From: Chionoecetes opilio
Lineage: Eukaryota > Arthropoda > Malacostraca > Decapoda > Majidae
NCBI GenBank assembly: GCA_016584305.1
Contig: JACEEZ010020519.1
Span: 243,528-307,527, forward strand
Direction: 5' to 3'
Length of the DNA stretch: 64,000 bases
Positions 9,261-22,961 of this stretch are shown here, piece after piece. The position numbers and the translations under genes were made by a program. Positions within the stretch are counted from its first letter, which is position 1; each line of letters begins with the position of its first letter. Under the pieces are notes generated by a model that worked only from the letters and a program-made list of their open reading frames with translations, was not told the DNA's origin and did no database searches.

Positions 9261-9439
9261 TGACACTCCTGTGTTCTCTCTGACAACCATATCCTCCCAT
9301 AGTGGTCATTCGGTATTTCTTACAAAGAGAGATTTAATCCGTGCCTTTGTAGGTATCACATATGTTGTCACTTTTACTCTGTCAGCGTTTTAAATATCCG
9401 TCAAAATTTAACCAAGCTCTCGGCTGCAGACGACGCACA

Positions 9440-9475
9440 CGCTCGTGACGTCACACAGAAGCCTCACTTCCGCGC
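9440..9475 (-). promoter_or_regulatory. Candidate SPCS1 core promoter: CRE and ETS-type sites
   Basis: The palindromic cAMP-response-element-type site GTGACGTCAC (9445-9454) lies near CACTTCCGCG (9465-9474), which reads GCGGAAGTG (ETS consensus) on the minus strand. The block is locally GC- and CpG-rich and about 190 bases upstream of the candidate start codon. This is a typical housekeeping promoter arrangement, but is inferred from motifs only. Confidence 0.45.
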
Positions 9476-9479
9476 TTAA

Positions 9480-10305
<826 letters not shown>

Positions 10306-10359
10306 TAATCTGTCCATACTGTCTATATCATAACCACCACTACAACCTTATAGTCAGGG

Positions 10360-10750
<391 letters not shown>

Positions 10751-10854
10751 GAAGAGGGACAGTGGGTTAGAGTTGCCATGTTGGGAGACACACACACACA
10801 CATCTCTCCTTTGCTATTATCTCTTCATCTCACTGTCTCTCACAACGTAATACC

Positions 10855-11576
10855 CAGGGATGTCAAGAAAAGAAAAAAAATTCTAAAATAAAATAATAGG
10901 GCGACCAACTCATCCGAGCGCAGGGAGGCTGACCGTCCGTAGCGAGGGAACCTTTCAGCTGGGGGTTCGGGGGGCGCTGTAAGCCCCCCCCCAGAGATTA
11001 TTTGTAAATTTCATGCTCTGAGAGAGCTTCTGAGAGGTCCTTGGTTATATCTATAATAATTTCTGGTCTCAATTTTGTCTGTTTTTGTGTCCACAATTTT
11101 GAGTATATACCCTCTGGCCAATCTGGCTTGCCTCCTGCTGTGGCATCCCTGCATTGAACTCTCCAGGCCTGGAGCCTGCAAACTTGACACAGTGAGGGCA
11201 GTGTGCCAATCGATACCAGACCCCTGGATCACCAGAGCTATCTCACCTGGCTGTGGCTGCTGTAATCCACCCCCAACATACTGGCTGTGGGCTGCTGTAT
11301 TCCACCCCCAATATACTGCCTCCTGAGCAAACTTGTAGCAGTGGAGTCAGGAGATATTGGCAGCCTAGTATTAACTTCCCGCTTGGCAGCCAAAAAATGT
11401 TTTATGGTCTGTGCTGGATCAGTGGCCAGGGTCAGGTTCGGTTGTGGGCTAGGCAACTATGTACACCCCCCCCCCCCCAAAATGTTTTAACCCGAATCTA
11501 CATGATTCACAGAAATGACCCAGCTGGCAACAAAATACTCGGAAATCCGCGAATCCGCGGAAAATTGACATCCCTG
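10855..11576. mobile_element. TIR element (CAGGGATGTCAA ends), unit 1
   Basis: The ends CAGGGATGTCAA and TTGACATCCCTG are perfect 12-bp inverted repeats. The flanks are AATACC at 10849-10854 and 11577-11582. The uninterrupted target (ACGTAATACCTTGTCTC) is present at about 10260 in the neighbouring GA-rich unit, so the 6-bp duplication is directly demonstrated. No coding domain was recognised; the element includes a poly(C) run. The TIR sequence is hAT-like although the duplication looks like 6 and not 8 bp. Confidence 0.88.
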
Positions 11577-11691
11577 AATACCTTGTCTCTTCTAGCAGTA
11601 ATCCTTCCCTTAGTTATATAATCTGTCCATACTGTCTATATCTGTCCTATAGGACGTAATAATACCGTCAATACTACGCATGTGGCAAGGC

Positions 11692-11841
11692 GGTGGTGTG
11701 GCTGGGTGGCTTCTACTACTAACTACTACTACTACACTACTACTACTACTATTACCACCACTACTAAGCAACTATTATACTACTATTACTACTACTACAC
11801 TACTACTACTACTACTACTATTACCACCACTACTATACTAC
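11692..11841. repeat. (ACT)n microsatellite, unit 1
   Basis: ACT/ACC trinucleotide array abutting the left palindrome arm. A shorter ACC/ACT array abuts the right arm at 13309-13371, so the palindrome sits inside a trinucleotide array. Confidence 0.9.
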
Positions 11842-13308
11842 TACTATAGTCTATTCACTTAAGCTGGATTCTTGGTAGCTGCTCGCTGCCTAGACAGAGT
11901 TTGTAAGGACGTCGCTGATTGGCTGATAGACTCGGGCTGGGTGGTGATGGTGGTGGTACTTGCCTCGCCGCAACCCAAAACCCTTGCCTTGCCTTAGAAA
12001 AATATTCATATTTCTTGGCTTTACTCATCTCTTACACAAGATAGGCCTATTTTGTTTGCATCAGTGAATCAGGCAGTGATTGTTCAACAACAACACGCCA
12101 TTCATAACTCAATAGGGTAAAAAATAAAGTCATGACTGACTATCACAAGAGTAGGCGGACTTTTAGGTTTTCAGTGCATTGAAATGTTGTACTCCTACCC
12201 GATATTACCAAACTACCAGATGAAATTTATGAAAGCTGAGCCTACCATCGTGTTCATAATACATTGCTGCATATCATGAGCATAAAAAAATTACACTAAG
12301 ATTACACTAATATTAAGATAATTGAAGGAAAGTAAAAGAGTGTATAAACATTTTTTCTTGCTTATTTTACTTCAACTCGCTGTAACTCCATAAATTTTGG
12401 TCGCATTCAATTTTCAAGAACTGTTTCAAAATCCTTATACTTTTTCGCTTCCTGTGGTATGTAGCACGTACCAATAAGGAAAAGAGTAGGTGGTCAAAAT
12501 GGCTAAGAAAGTTAAACTGTTTCAAACTGGAGCCGTGACGGGTGGAGCCTCTGATAGCTCTCCCGAGAAAAAGTCTCTCCTGTATAGGAGCAATGCTCAC
12601 CCGTCACTGTGCCAGTTTGCAGTAGTAGTTTAACTTTCTTAGCCATTTTGACCACCTACTCTTTTCCTTATTGGTACGTGCTACATCCCACAGGTAGCGG
12701 AAAAGTATAAGGATTTTGAAACAGTTCTTGAAAATTGAATGCGACCAAAATTTATGGAGTTACAGCGAGTTGAAGTAAAATAAGCAAGAAAAAATGTTTA
12801 TACACTCTTTTACTTTCCTTCAATTATCTTAATATTAGTGTAATCTTAGTGTAATTTTTTTATGCTCATGATATGCAGCAATGTATTATGAACACGATGG
12901 TAGGCTCAGCTTTCATAAATTTCATCTGGTAGTTTGGTAATATCGGGTAGGAGTACAACATTTCAATGCACTGAAAACCTAAAAGTCCGCCTACTCTTGT
13001 GATAGTCAGTCATGACTTTATTTTTTACCCTATTGAGTTATGAATGGCGTGTTGTTGTTGAACAATCACTGAATGATTCACTGATGCAAACAAAATAGGC
13101 CTATCTTGTGTAAGAGGTGAGTAAAGCCAAGAAATATGAATATTTTTCTGAGGCAACGCAAGGGTTTTGGGTTGAGGCGAGGCAAGTACCACCACCATCG
13201 CCACCCAGCCCGAGCCTATCAGCCAATCAGCGACTTCCTTACAAACTCGGCTAGGCATCGAGCAGCTCCCAGCCCAGGAATCCAGGCTTAAGTGAATAGA
13301 CTATAGTA
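11842..13308. repeat. 1.47-kb palindrome (long inverted repeat), unit 1
   Basis: Left arm 11842-12517 and right arm 12628-13308 are reverse complements with few mismatches (for example TACTATAGTCTATTCACTTA against its complement ending at 13308, and GGCTAAGAAAGTTAAAC against GTTTAACTTTCTTAGCC at the centre). The 110-bp spacer 12518-12627 is unique. No coding domain was recognised; the open frames in the arms mirror each other. It could be a fold-back transposon, but no target duplication can be read because the flanks are trinucleotide repeats. Confidence 0.93.
12518..12627 (+). other. Palindrome spacer, unit 1 orientation
   Basis: The spacer has its own short imperfect inverted repeat (GAGCCGTGACGGGTG ... 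CACCCGTCACTGTGCC). In unit 2 the whole 110 bp is reversed relative to the arms. Confidence 0.92.
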
Positions 13309-13938
13309 CCACCACTACTACTATTACCACTATACCACCACTACTTTACTACTACTACTACTACTACTATACACAGGCAGAAGACTTTTGTTTACATTGG
13401 AGTTCCTCCTGTGACGTCATCAATAATATTCATAGTCCTGTTGGGGGGAAGAAAAAAAAATTCACGCGGTTTTTACGGAAATAAGGCCTGGAAATCTATT
13501 ATTTTTTGTGGATTAGGTGTTTTGAATATATCAACATAATTAGTTCAAATTCAACATAATTAGGCAAAAAAAAAAAGGGTCTGGACGATTACTTTAATGT
13601 ATGTAAAATGTATAGCAGATTATTTCTGACTGCCAACCCTGAATATTGACGTCATGCCACACCCTCCTGCTGAACGCCTGATGACGCGCCCCTGTTGGGC
13701 CCCGCTGGTGGACTGACAAGAGAGAAACAAGCAACGCTTAAAGACAGACGTGTGTGTAGTAGTGTGTGAGGACAATGAGTGCACAGTGATAACCAGAGAA
13801 CTTTACCGATAACATCACTACAATAACGTTATACTCTGACAACTGCTATATGTAAACTTCATAGCGAATATTTTTCTTTTAACTAAACAGACTCTCTTTC
13901 ACATAAAACCCTGGGTTTAACCTAACCGCTTGTAGGCC

Positions 13939-14934
13939 ATGACACACCAAAACTCAAGAAAGAAGTACGTCCGTGTCAAGATGCCCTGCAGTGTGACACT
14001 TGTGAATTATGGAGGCACCGGTTGTGTGGGACCAACATGTCGAGGATCACATATAGAACACTTACAAAGGCACAGTGACACAATCGATTGGAATTGTCCT
14101 GACTGCAAACTTGCTGATGCGATGTCCTCCACTAGGCAGGATGATGACCACTTCACTTCATTCACCTCAGCATGTCCGATGTGGAACCATTGGAGCCATC
14201 TTCCACATCTCCAGCATTCATCACCAACTTGTCAAGGAATGTTGAAGCGACGTCGTTAGCAGTGGAATCTACAACATCTCCATCATTCAACGTTGACCTG
14301 TCAATCGAGTCTGTGAATCCCGTCATCGAGAGTTCAGTGCAGTCATCACCAATTCCAGAAGCGTTACCACATAATGCACCAGTGCATTGGGAAATAATTC
14401 CAGCTGGAACAAAGCATGGCAAACCAAGACTCCACAACAGCAATGGGTACACATATACAGAGCAAAAAAAAACCTGATTTTGTCATGTACTGGTGGTGTA
14501 GTATACGGCAGAAGGAGAACCGCTGTCCTGCAACAGTAATTCAGCGTGGCTCTACCTTCACACCCGGAAAGTCACACCACAATCATCATGGAAATCCAGG
14601 TGCCTTGGTTGCCACCACAGTCAGTGTGAAAGTTAAAGAACACTGCATATCTGATCCCTTTCTCTCAGCTGCTGCAGTGGTGGAGGAAGAAATGACAGCA
14701 TACCGTGCACAGCATCCAACTACTCACTGCCTGCCACGTCCAGACTACATTGCAAGGAATGGAAACAGAGCAGGACAGAATACACGACCACACCATCCAC
14801 AAAGTCTTGACTTTGAGTTAGCATTTAAACATGTACCACCAAACTTTATCCGAGCTGACATTAAGCGGGAAACAGGTGACAAAATTACTGCCAGGCATCT
14901 TTTGATGGCAAGGTTGTTGATTTTTTTTATTTAA
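13939..14934 (+). pseudogene. FLYWCH zinc-finger protein gene fragment, unit 1 (frameshifted)
   Basis: The N-terminal part begins MTHQNSRKKYVRVKM and includes Cys-rich CVGPTCRG...H and CPDC motifs. A one-base loss near 14162 shifts frame relative to unit 2. The FLYWCH domain follows: NGYTYTEQKK, YWWCSIRQKENRCPATVI and HHNHHGNPG carry the W.C...C...H.H pattern. It is split by a second frame change at the A-run at 14464-14472. Downstream sequence LDFELAFKHVPPNFIR ends in an A/T run near 14934, where a GCAAG|GTTGTT splice donor is possible. FLYWCH domains occur in DNA-binding proteins and in MULE-type transposon proteins; which applies here is unknown. Confidence 0.65.
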
Positions 14935-15296
14935 AAAAAAAAAAATCTAAAAAATCCAATTTATTTGATTTAAATCAATTTTTTTTTTTTTATTAATTTG
15001 ATGTTCTAATGAAATCTAACTATTACAGGATATTGTTTAGCATATTTATAACTAAAAAGAGATAGAATGAGTGAATTAAAAATGCATATAACATGAATAT
15101 AACATATAATGCATAATAACCGTACACTCAAAACTGAGGAACCGCCTCGGTACAGAGAAGGCAGCATAACTTGTTTTCCTATTGAAGTCCATGAATAAAC
15201 ACACTCCTCCTCATGATCATGATAATGCTTAAATTCTTTGTTGGGTCTAACCAATTAAATTAAAGTGGAATTTGTTTATTATATGCAGTTACAAGG
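14935..15296. other. A/T-rich sequence downstream of the FLYWCH fragment, unit 1
   Basis: Poly(A)/poly(T) runs, ATTTGATTTAAATCAATTTT (palindromic, reminiscent of hAT subterminal sequence), then unique AT-rich DNA. No gene was recognised. The counterpart is 26056-26416. Confidence 0.5.
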
Positions 15297-15298
15297 TA

Positions 15299-16258
15299 CC
15301 GTATTTGCCGGCGCATAAGACGCAGCTTTTTTCCAATAAAGGGAATGCAAAATTCACCCTGCGTCTAATGCGGCCATATTACTGATGAGAGGTTGGGCAG
15401 AGAATGCAGAATCGCCGGTGGTATATTACTAAGAGGGTCTCGAGTGATCTGTGTTGAGCATTAGACCACTGAACATAAATTTGTAATTGCGTTACTAATA
15501 ATATCAACAGTAATGCATAATACCAAGCGGGAGGGTGCCCGCCCCGCAAACATTGCTAAGCTTCACACTGCCATAGTATTGATAATTTTCGTTTTATCTC
15601 TATATCTACTGTTACTAAACCAAACCCCACCTCTAACCTAACCTGACCTAAACTGATTTAACCTAACTTAACTTTCTGGTTGAAATAACGGTAGGTTTTC
15701 GTTAGTACATGTAATGCAATTATTATTCAATTGCGCTACTAGAAATGGGGCTCTAAATACTCAGAATGAAGAAAGATACACGATAATGGAGGTAAGAATC
15801 CTAGGACTTTTGAAAGCCCACTACTGAAACAATACCATTATCTTTACTGCAAAGTCTCCACAAAGTCTAAACACATGCCAGAAAAGCAACAACGACATAC
15901 TACTTACAACTTTAAATCTAAGCTAAATGTCATAGGTAGAAAATTATTAGAGTATCAATTCGTGGAGCATCCTGCAATAAATGATGACCGATTTTGGTTA
16001 CCCTACACTGTCATTCTCTTCATATTTTAACTAGTATAATCTTTCATTCACATTCACTGCACTGTGACTATTGTATTTGGGTACATGCTCAAAATCATTT
16101 GTTTTCCCTTACACAACCTTTTTTTTTTATAACTTTTAATAAATTTACAAAAAATAAAAATGTCCTTAAAACACTACTAATTTTTTTCTCTCTAAATATT
16201 TATGTAAAATAGGAGTGCGTCTTATGCGGAGGTGCGTCTTATGCGCCGGCAAATACGG
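15299..16258. mobile_element. TA-flanked TIR MITE (family B, CCGTATTTGCCGGCG ends), unit 1
   Basis: Left CCGTATTTGCCGGCGCATAA and right TTATGCGCCGGCAAATACGG are perfect inverses and continue inward (GACGC / GCGTC). The flanks are TA at 15297-15298 and 16259-16260. Subterminal CATAAGACGC blocks are repeated. It is AT-rich and non-coding, probably a mariner/Tigger-type non-autonomous element. Confidence 0.9.
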
Positions 16259-16445
16259 TACTTTCTTTTAGCTAACTCTGGATAATAAATATTATGCAAA
16301 AGGAATTTGTACTATTGTGGGTAATTTTAAATTGATCTACGTATAGGTACTTTTTCTTAATAGTCCGGCAGATAAATGCCAAATATGTGCTTGACCTCAT
16401 TTTGGAGTATAAAGTTTTTTTAATGTTGATTATTGATGGTAAGGG

Positions 16446-16690
16446 CATATATATTCAGAAACTGCCGGATGACATCTTGTCATACATGAGCAATTTGTGG
16501 TAGGAGGCGAAATCCAAGATGGTCGCCATCGAATCTGGGAAAATCTATTTTCCTCATATCTTCGTAACTATATGAGATAGAAACACGAATGAAAGGTCCT
16601 TTTATATGTTTTCAGGCATCAAGATTACAATGCAGCCATTATTATATCAATAAAACACACAAAAAACAAGATGGCCGCCATAAATGTGTT
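16446..16690. repeat. ~240-bp dispersed repeat, copy a (unit 1)
   Basis: CATATATATTCAGAAACTGC, then ACATCTTGTCA, CAAGATGGTCGCCA, TATCTTCGTAACTA, TTTTATATGTTTTCAGGCAT and GATGGCCGCCAT. The same order recurs diverged at 17962-18203, so MITE A and ~480 bp of other DNA lie between two direct copies. Copies in unit 2 are at 27560-27800 and 29072-29314. Confidence 0.75.
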
Positions 16691-17185
16691 TTTCATTGCA
16701 GAAAATTGACTTTCTCAACAGCCATTGCTACATGGCATGTAAAAGCTGGTTCAAGTATTGTAGTATAATTGTGTACATATTCGCGATGTGCTGCTGACGT
16801 GTGAGGGGTGTTGGTGTGCTCGTGTGCGGGGATTTCCCCAGACGTGTTTGTGCGCTGCGCAGCGGCCGGCCGGCGAATTTTTTTTTCCTCAATGAGTTTG
16901 CAAAGTTTAGCGGCCCTCTAAGCATGGGTGTAGCTCCGAAACTAATCACAGGATTTTGTTGAAATTACCCTCATTGTGATTCCCATACAAAGTTACCATT
17001 AATAAAGTGAATCTGAATCTATCCTAACCTAACCCAAACTGAGAGTTTGCGAACCTGTCTAGGAAAAAAAAAATTGCTGCAGGCAGTGCGCTAGGGAGGT
17101 TGGGAAGGTACGGAGGTGTGTGTGTGAGTCAATACAGCAGCCGATTGTCTCAAGTATATAATCTTGTTAACTGATGTTTAGTATA

Positions 17186-17959
17186 CAGGGCGGTCCCGTT
17201 ATACGAGCATTCGGTATACGAGAATCCGATGATACGAGATGTGTAAATTAGGGTCTATTTTCAATATACGAGATCGAAAATCCAATGATACGACATTTAA
17301 AAGGGTGAGTAAAATTATCTAGTTCAAAATGCTAGCCCTACCACTCCCTGGCTGGACAAAGGGGGATTTGGTTGACCCCAGTGAGGTCACCCCTAGCAAG
17401 CCGTGACCTGAAGGGTAATTAAGCATATGGTGCAGCCTGAAATTTAGGGGTAATTAGCAGGTGTGCGGCCCCAACCTTGGGACCACAGTCAGGTCACCCC
17501 TAGCAAGGCGTGACCTGAAGGGTAATTAAGCATATGGCGCGGCCTGACCTTTAGGGGTAATTAGCAGGTGTGGGGCCCCAACCTTGGAACCACTACACTA
17601 CCTTCTCTTGTATCACGCGGCGTCCCATACATTACAACGTCTTTTTTGCTTGTTAAGCATGTTTTATGTTTAATTAATGTGCAGTTATGTTATTTTGTGT
17701 GCTATTTTCTCTTTCAGAATGCTTTTTCTACAGAATAGGTAGTACAGTGTGGGTAATATAGACGCTGTGTGTTTGTTGTGTTTGCTATAGTTTATTTTAG
17801 CTTGAAAAACATTTCTTTTCTTTTTTTTCTTTTTTTAATTGATGGGGTCCTGGAACCAAACCTATATTTTACCATTAGTTATGTGTTTCATTATACGAGA
17901 TTTCGCTTTACAAGTATACCAGGTGGAACCTAACTGCTCGTATCTTCGGGACCTCCCTG
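17186..17959 (+). mobile_element. Tigger/pogo-like MITE (family A), unit 1
   Basis: The ends CAGGGCGGTCCCGTTATACG and GTATCTTCGGGACCTCCCTG are flanked by TA at 17184-17185 and 17960-17961. It carries the same ~108-bp internal tandem pair as 396-1152, in the other orientation. Confidence 0.9.
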
Positions 17960-17961
17960 TA

Positions 17962-18203
17962 CATATACATTCAGAAACTGACAGGCGACATCTTGTCACA
18001 ATTGAGCAACTTTTGCTGGGAGCATAAATTCAAGATGACCGCCACCGATTCTGGGGATATATAATTCACCTCGTATCTTCGTTACTAGATGAGCTAGAAA
18101 CGTGAATAAAAGGTCATTTTATATGTTTTCAGGCATAAGAAATCCAATGACGCTATGATTTTTAGAATAAAACACAAGAGAATCAAGATAGCCGCCATAC
18201 AAA
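17962..18203. repeat. ~240-bp dispersed repeat, copy b (unit 1)
   Basis: Diverged partner of 16446-16690 (TTCAGAAACTGACAGGCGAC, AAGATGACCGCCACC, TTTTATATGTTTTCAGGCAT, AGATAGCCGCCATA). Confidence 0.75.
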
Positions 18204-18205
18204 TA

Positions 18206-19190
18206 CAGTAAAAGCCTTATAACTCGGCACGATAGGGGCTCTGGCCCTTGCCAAGTTATTCAATGTGCCGAGTTATGCAATGTCCTCCTCTGATATGGGT
18301 AAAAAAAAAAAAAAAATTAAATTACAGTACTGTAAAAGTATAAAAACTACACTTACCAATGAACGGGTAGCAGCAGGCATGTAATCCAAGGAGAGGGGAG
18401 CCTTAGCCTTGTTGTAACATGTAGAAGATGTTAGGGGGACTCAGTCGCATTTTAACACTGGTATCCCTTTAATCACTTTATAATCACAACTCTGGGCGGG
18501 AAGCCAGCAACAAAGGTCGTATCGCCAGCAACGACCATCTCTCCGACTACCTAGATACTTCTTTTCCTTACGACGGACGCTACAAAGCCTCCCTCGGTCG
18601 GTCGTAAACGCGTCGGAAGGCGCTGACTGGCTAAGACGAGTAATGACGTCATCAAGCTCATCATCAGTCACCAGTCAATGACAAACAGTTTTTAAAACTT
18701 CTCGACCAATCACATGTCAGCGAAACATATTTCCGGGCAAGAATGGCATGCCAGACTGCCTCTCCCCGCCTTCTGTCCCCGTCATCTCAAACTAATTCTC
18801 GTTTTATTCAAAATGCTTGTGTTTTAAGGAGTTTTAATGTATCAGATAGTAAGATGTATAAGTAAGAAGCCTGTGTTGCTAGTGTCTTGGTGGTAGAAGG
18901 TGTGTGTGTGTGGGTTGAAATAGTGAATATTTGTGATATGGGGAGGCCCCGCGGCAAGGCCTCTCCGTCACTCACTGCCCCGCCATCAGTCACCTCATCA
19001 TAACTTCTTTAAATCACCCTTATTTAAGGTGACACACGGTGCTACATTGATTTAGATAATGACAAGTATATATAACATCTCACCATAATCACTAAGTTGT
19101 ATAATAACGAGTAATAAGACGTTTAATCCTGCCCAAACCTACAGTGGGGGATCCAGCCACCACTCTCAAAAGTTTTGAGTAAAAACCCGC
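18206..19190. mobile_element. Left part of Tigger-like element (CAGTAAAAGCCTTATAAC end), unit 1
   Basis: It starts CAGTAAAAGCCTTATAACTC after TA at 18204-18205, with subterminal repeats of GCCGAGTTAT. It is non-coding (open frames here are short and featureless). The right half is absent because unit 1 is cut by the duplication junction; the full span is seen in unit 2. Confidence 0.75.
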
Positions 19191-19249
19191 AGTTATCCGC
19201 CTCACCTGTGCCTTCCTGAAGAAGACAGTCAGCTCCCACGCCTGTGATA

Positions 19250-21422
19250 TCAATCATTGGGGGCATACGCCGGGGGGCGCGTCGCCTCGCCCACCCTACG
19301 ACGCCACTCCCGGGGGTCACCACGCGCGAGTTCCCATGCAGGCTCCTTTCCCATACCAAGCAGCTCTAGACAAGAAACATCAACTTGCCCCAGCCACGAG
19401 CCTTGTGGGCGCCCCCTTGGCCTCCTCCACGCCGGATTGTCTCTTACAGATACAACCCGATGGGAAGGATCGGTTTCAGGGTAGCGTGCCACATGCCCAT
19501 ATAGCCGAAGTTGGCGCTGACGGACTATGCAGGTAATAGGCCTCGATTCAGTCTCACGGTGCAATCGCTGATTTGACACGTAATCATCCCAGCGATACCC
19601 CATGATTCTGCGAAGACACTTATTACCAAAGGCATTGATTCATCTCTTCAAGTCACTATTTAGTGTCCATGTCTCACAACCATAGAGTAAGACAGGGATC
19701 ACAAGCGACTTGAAGATCCGGATCTTTTTTCTCCTGCACAGGTACCGACAACGCCAAATACTCCCGCTGAGCGAGTCCATAACACCGTGGGCTATGCCAA
19801 TCCGCCGTAAGGCTTCTTGACGTGACCCGCCGTCATTATGGACTGCGCTACCAGGGTATGTAAAACTTTCCAAGATCTCAATGTCTTCGCCACACGCATG
19901 AACAGACTGTACTGCTTCATCTAGTAAGTCTCCAAACACCTGGACCTTGGTCTTGAGCCAGGAGACCGCAAGTCCCAAAGGCTTTGCCTCCTCGTGCAGC
20001 GCCTCGAGAGCCATCACCAGGACCTCCAGCGACTCAGCAAAGATTACTGCATCATCGGCAAAAACAAGATCAGTGATCTTGGTGTTGCCGACGGATGCTC
20101 CACAATCACTTTGATCTACAACCTTGTCCAATACCCAGTCCATACAAGCGTTGAAAAGTGATGGGGCAAGGACGCACCCTTGCCTCACTCCTGTATTCAC
20201 AGGAAAGAAGCTGGATACACCTGCCCCACACTTCACAGCACTCTCAGTCCCAGAATAGACCAGTTATCAAACCAATAGTCCTTGCAGGAATCCCTCGAAG
20301 TCGCAGAAGATCCCAGAGTGACTCACGATGCACTGAGTCAAACGCCTTCTTGAGATCAACATAGGCTGCAAGCATCCCGTCGAAACTCACGTCGGCGTTC
20401 CACCAGGACACGAAGCGCTAGGATATGGTCCGTTGTTGACTTACCAGGCGTGAACCCAGACTGCTGAGGTTTCTGATGCTTCACCAGATGACTGCGAATT
20501 CGTGTCAGCAATAGATGGGCAAGCACCTTGCCTGGTACGCTGAGCAGTGTAATACCGCGGTAATTGTTGCAGTCCTGACGGTCCCCTTTCCCTTTCCAGA
20601 TAGGGACGACCAGCCCCCTTTTCCAGTCAGGAGGAATGGTACCTGATTGCCACACGGCAGTCAGGACAGCATGCAACCCGCGGATCATGGCCTCAACCCC
20701 AGCTTTGAGGAGCTCCGCACTGATATTACAAACACCAGCTGCCTTTCTACCCTTCAACTTTGCTACAGCCTCTCTGACTTCGTCGAGAGGGTGCGGTTTC
20801 GTCAATGGGAGGATCGGCATCCAATGCCTGTAACCCAGTGGTGTGAAGCTGCTCAGTTGGAGGGTCCACCGTGAACAACTGCCCAAAGTACTCAGCCCAA
20901 CGAGCCATCTGCCCATCCATGTCCGACACGAGGCGCCCATCTGCTGTTCGAATAGCACTCGCCCGAGAAGGAGACTTGGAACGGAGCTTCTTCAGGGCTC
21001 GGTAGGCAGGTCGGAGGTCATTAGCGTTCAAATGACCCTCGACATCCTCAGCGAGACTCCTGACATACCTCTCCTTGTCTCTCCTCAGGAGGGTTCTAGT
21101 CCGGCGTGACAGAGCCCTGTGCTGGTCCCGGTTCCCAGCCAGCCTGGCAGCGTGACTCTCCTCGATTTTCTCCAGCGTCTCCGTCGAGACAAAACCACGC
21201 CTTGACCTCGGGCGCTCCCTAATACACTCCTTGGCAGCCTGTAGAGTTTCACGTTTGAAGGTATCCCACAGTTCTACAGGATCCCCGAGAGCACCGAGCA
21301 CATCAAACCGATTTGAGACTGCCACCGCATACTCATGAGCACATGTCAAGTCCTTCAGTTTCTCAAGATGAAACACAGTATGGTTACCTCTTGAGATTCT
21401 TCTGGACTTGACATGAAGCTTA
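19250..21422 (-). pseudogene. RTE-like reverse transcriptase, unit 1 (truncated at the duplication junction)
   Basis: Same element as 30356-32819. It retains the linker, RT core (LVFADDAVIF) and C-terminal RRPRGRP segment. It lacks the endonuclease because sequence beyond 21422 belongs to the next duplication unit. It carries an extra 2-bp loss near 20385 that breaks the AYVDLKKAFD block still open in unit 2. The left 20-mer target duplication (19230-19249) is present; the right one is absent. Confidence 0.85.
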
Positions 21423-21471
21423 TATTAATCTGTCCATACTGTCTATATCATAACACCACTACAACCTATAG

Positions 21472-21878
<407 letters not shown>

Positions 21879-21975
21879 GACAGTGGGTTAGAGTTGCCAT
21901 GTTGGGAGACACACACACACACATCTCTCCTTTGCTATTATCTCTTCATCTCACTGTCTCTCACAACGTAATACC

Positions 21976-22696
21976 CAGGGATGTCAAGAAAAGAAAAAAA
22001 ATTCTAAAATAAAATAATAGGGCGACCAACTCATCCGAGCGCAGGGAGGCTGACCGTCCGTAGCGAGGGAACCTTTCAGCGGGGGGTTCGGGGGGCGCTG
22101 TAAGCCCCCCCCCGAGATTATTTGTAAATTTCATGCTCTGAGAGAGCTTCTGAGAGGTCCTTGGTTATATCTATAATAATTTCTGGTCTCAATTTTGTCT
22201 GTTTTTGTGTCCACAATTTGAGTATATACCCTCTGGCCAATCTGGCTTGCCTCCTGCTGTGGCATCCCTGCATTGAACTCTCCAGGCCTGGAGCCTGCAA
22301 ACTTGACACAGTGAGGGCAGTGTGCCAATCGATACCAGACCCCTGGATCACCAGAGCTATCTCACCTGGCTGTGGCTGCTGTAATCCACCCCCAACATAC
22401 TGGCTGTGGGCTGCTGTATTCCACCCCCAATATACTGCCTCCTGAGCAAACTTGTAGCAGTGGAGTCAGGAGATATTGGCAGCCTAGTATTAACTTCCCG
22501 CTTGGCAGCCAAAAAATGTTTTATGGTCTGTGCTGGATCAGTGGCCAGGGTCAGGTTCGGTTGTGGGCTAGGCAACTATGTACACCCCCCCCCCCCCCAA
22601 AATGTTTTAACCCGAATCTACATGATTCACAGAAATGACCCAGCTGGCAACAAAATACTCGGAAATCCGCGAATCCGCGGAAAATTGACATCCCTG
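21976..22696. mobile_element. TIR element (CAGGGATGTCAA ends), unit 2
   Basis: Same insertion as 10855-11576, copied by the tandem duplication, with the same AATACC flanks. Confidence 0.88.
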
Positions 22697-22811
22697 AATA
22701 CCTTGTCTCTTCTAGCAGTAATCCTTCCCTTAGTTATATAATCTGTCCATACTGTCTATATCTGTCCTATAGGACGTAATAATACCGTCAATACTACGCA
22801 TGTGGCAAGGC

Positions 22812-22961
22812 GGTGGTGTGGCTGGGTGGCTTCTACTACTAACTACTACTACTACACTACTACTACTACTATTACCACCACTACTAAGCAACTATTATAC
22901 TACTATTACTACTACTACACTACTACTACTACTACTACTATTACCACCACTACTATACTAC
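22812..22961. repeat. (ACT)n microsatellite, unit 2
   Basis: Counterpart of 11692-11841. Confidence 0.9.

Noticed and set aside
11238..11456. 72-codon frame repeated in both duplication units
   Set aside because: Its conservation reflects the duplication, not selection; it lies in a non-coding TIR element and has no motif.
13025..13258. 77-codon frame in the palindrome arm (and 24145-24378)
   Set aside because: It is part of the inverted repeat, is broken in the opposite arm and has no recognisable domain.
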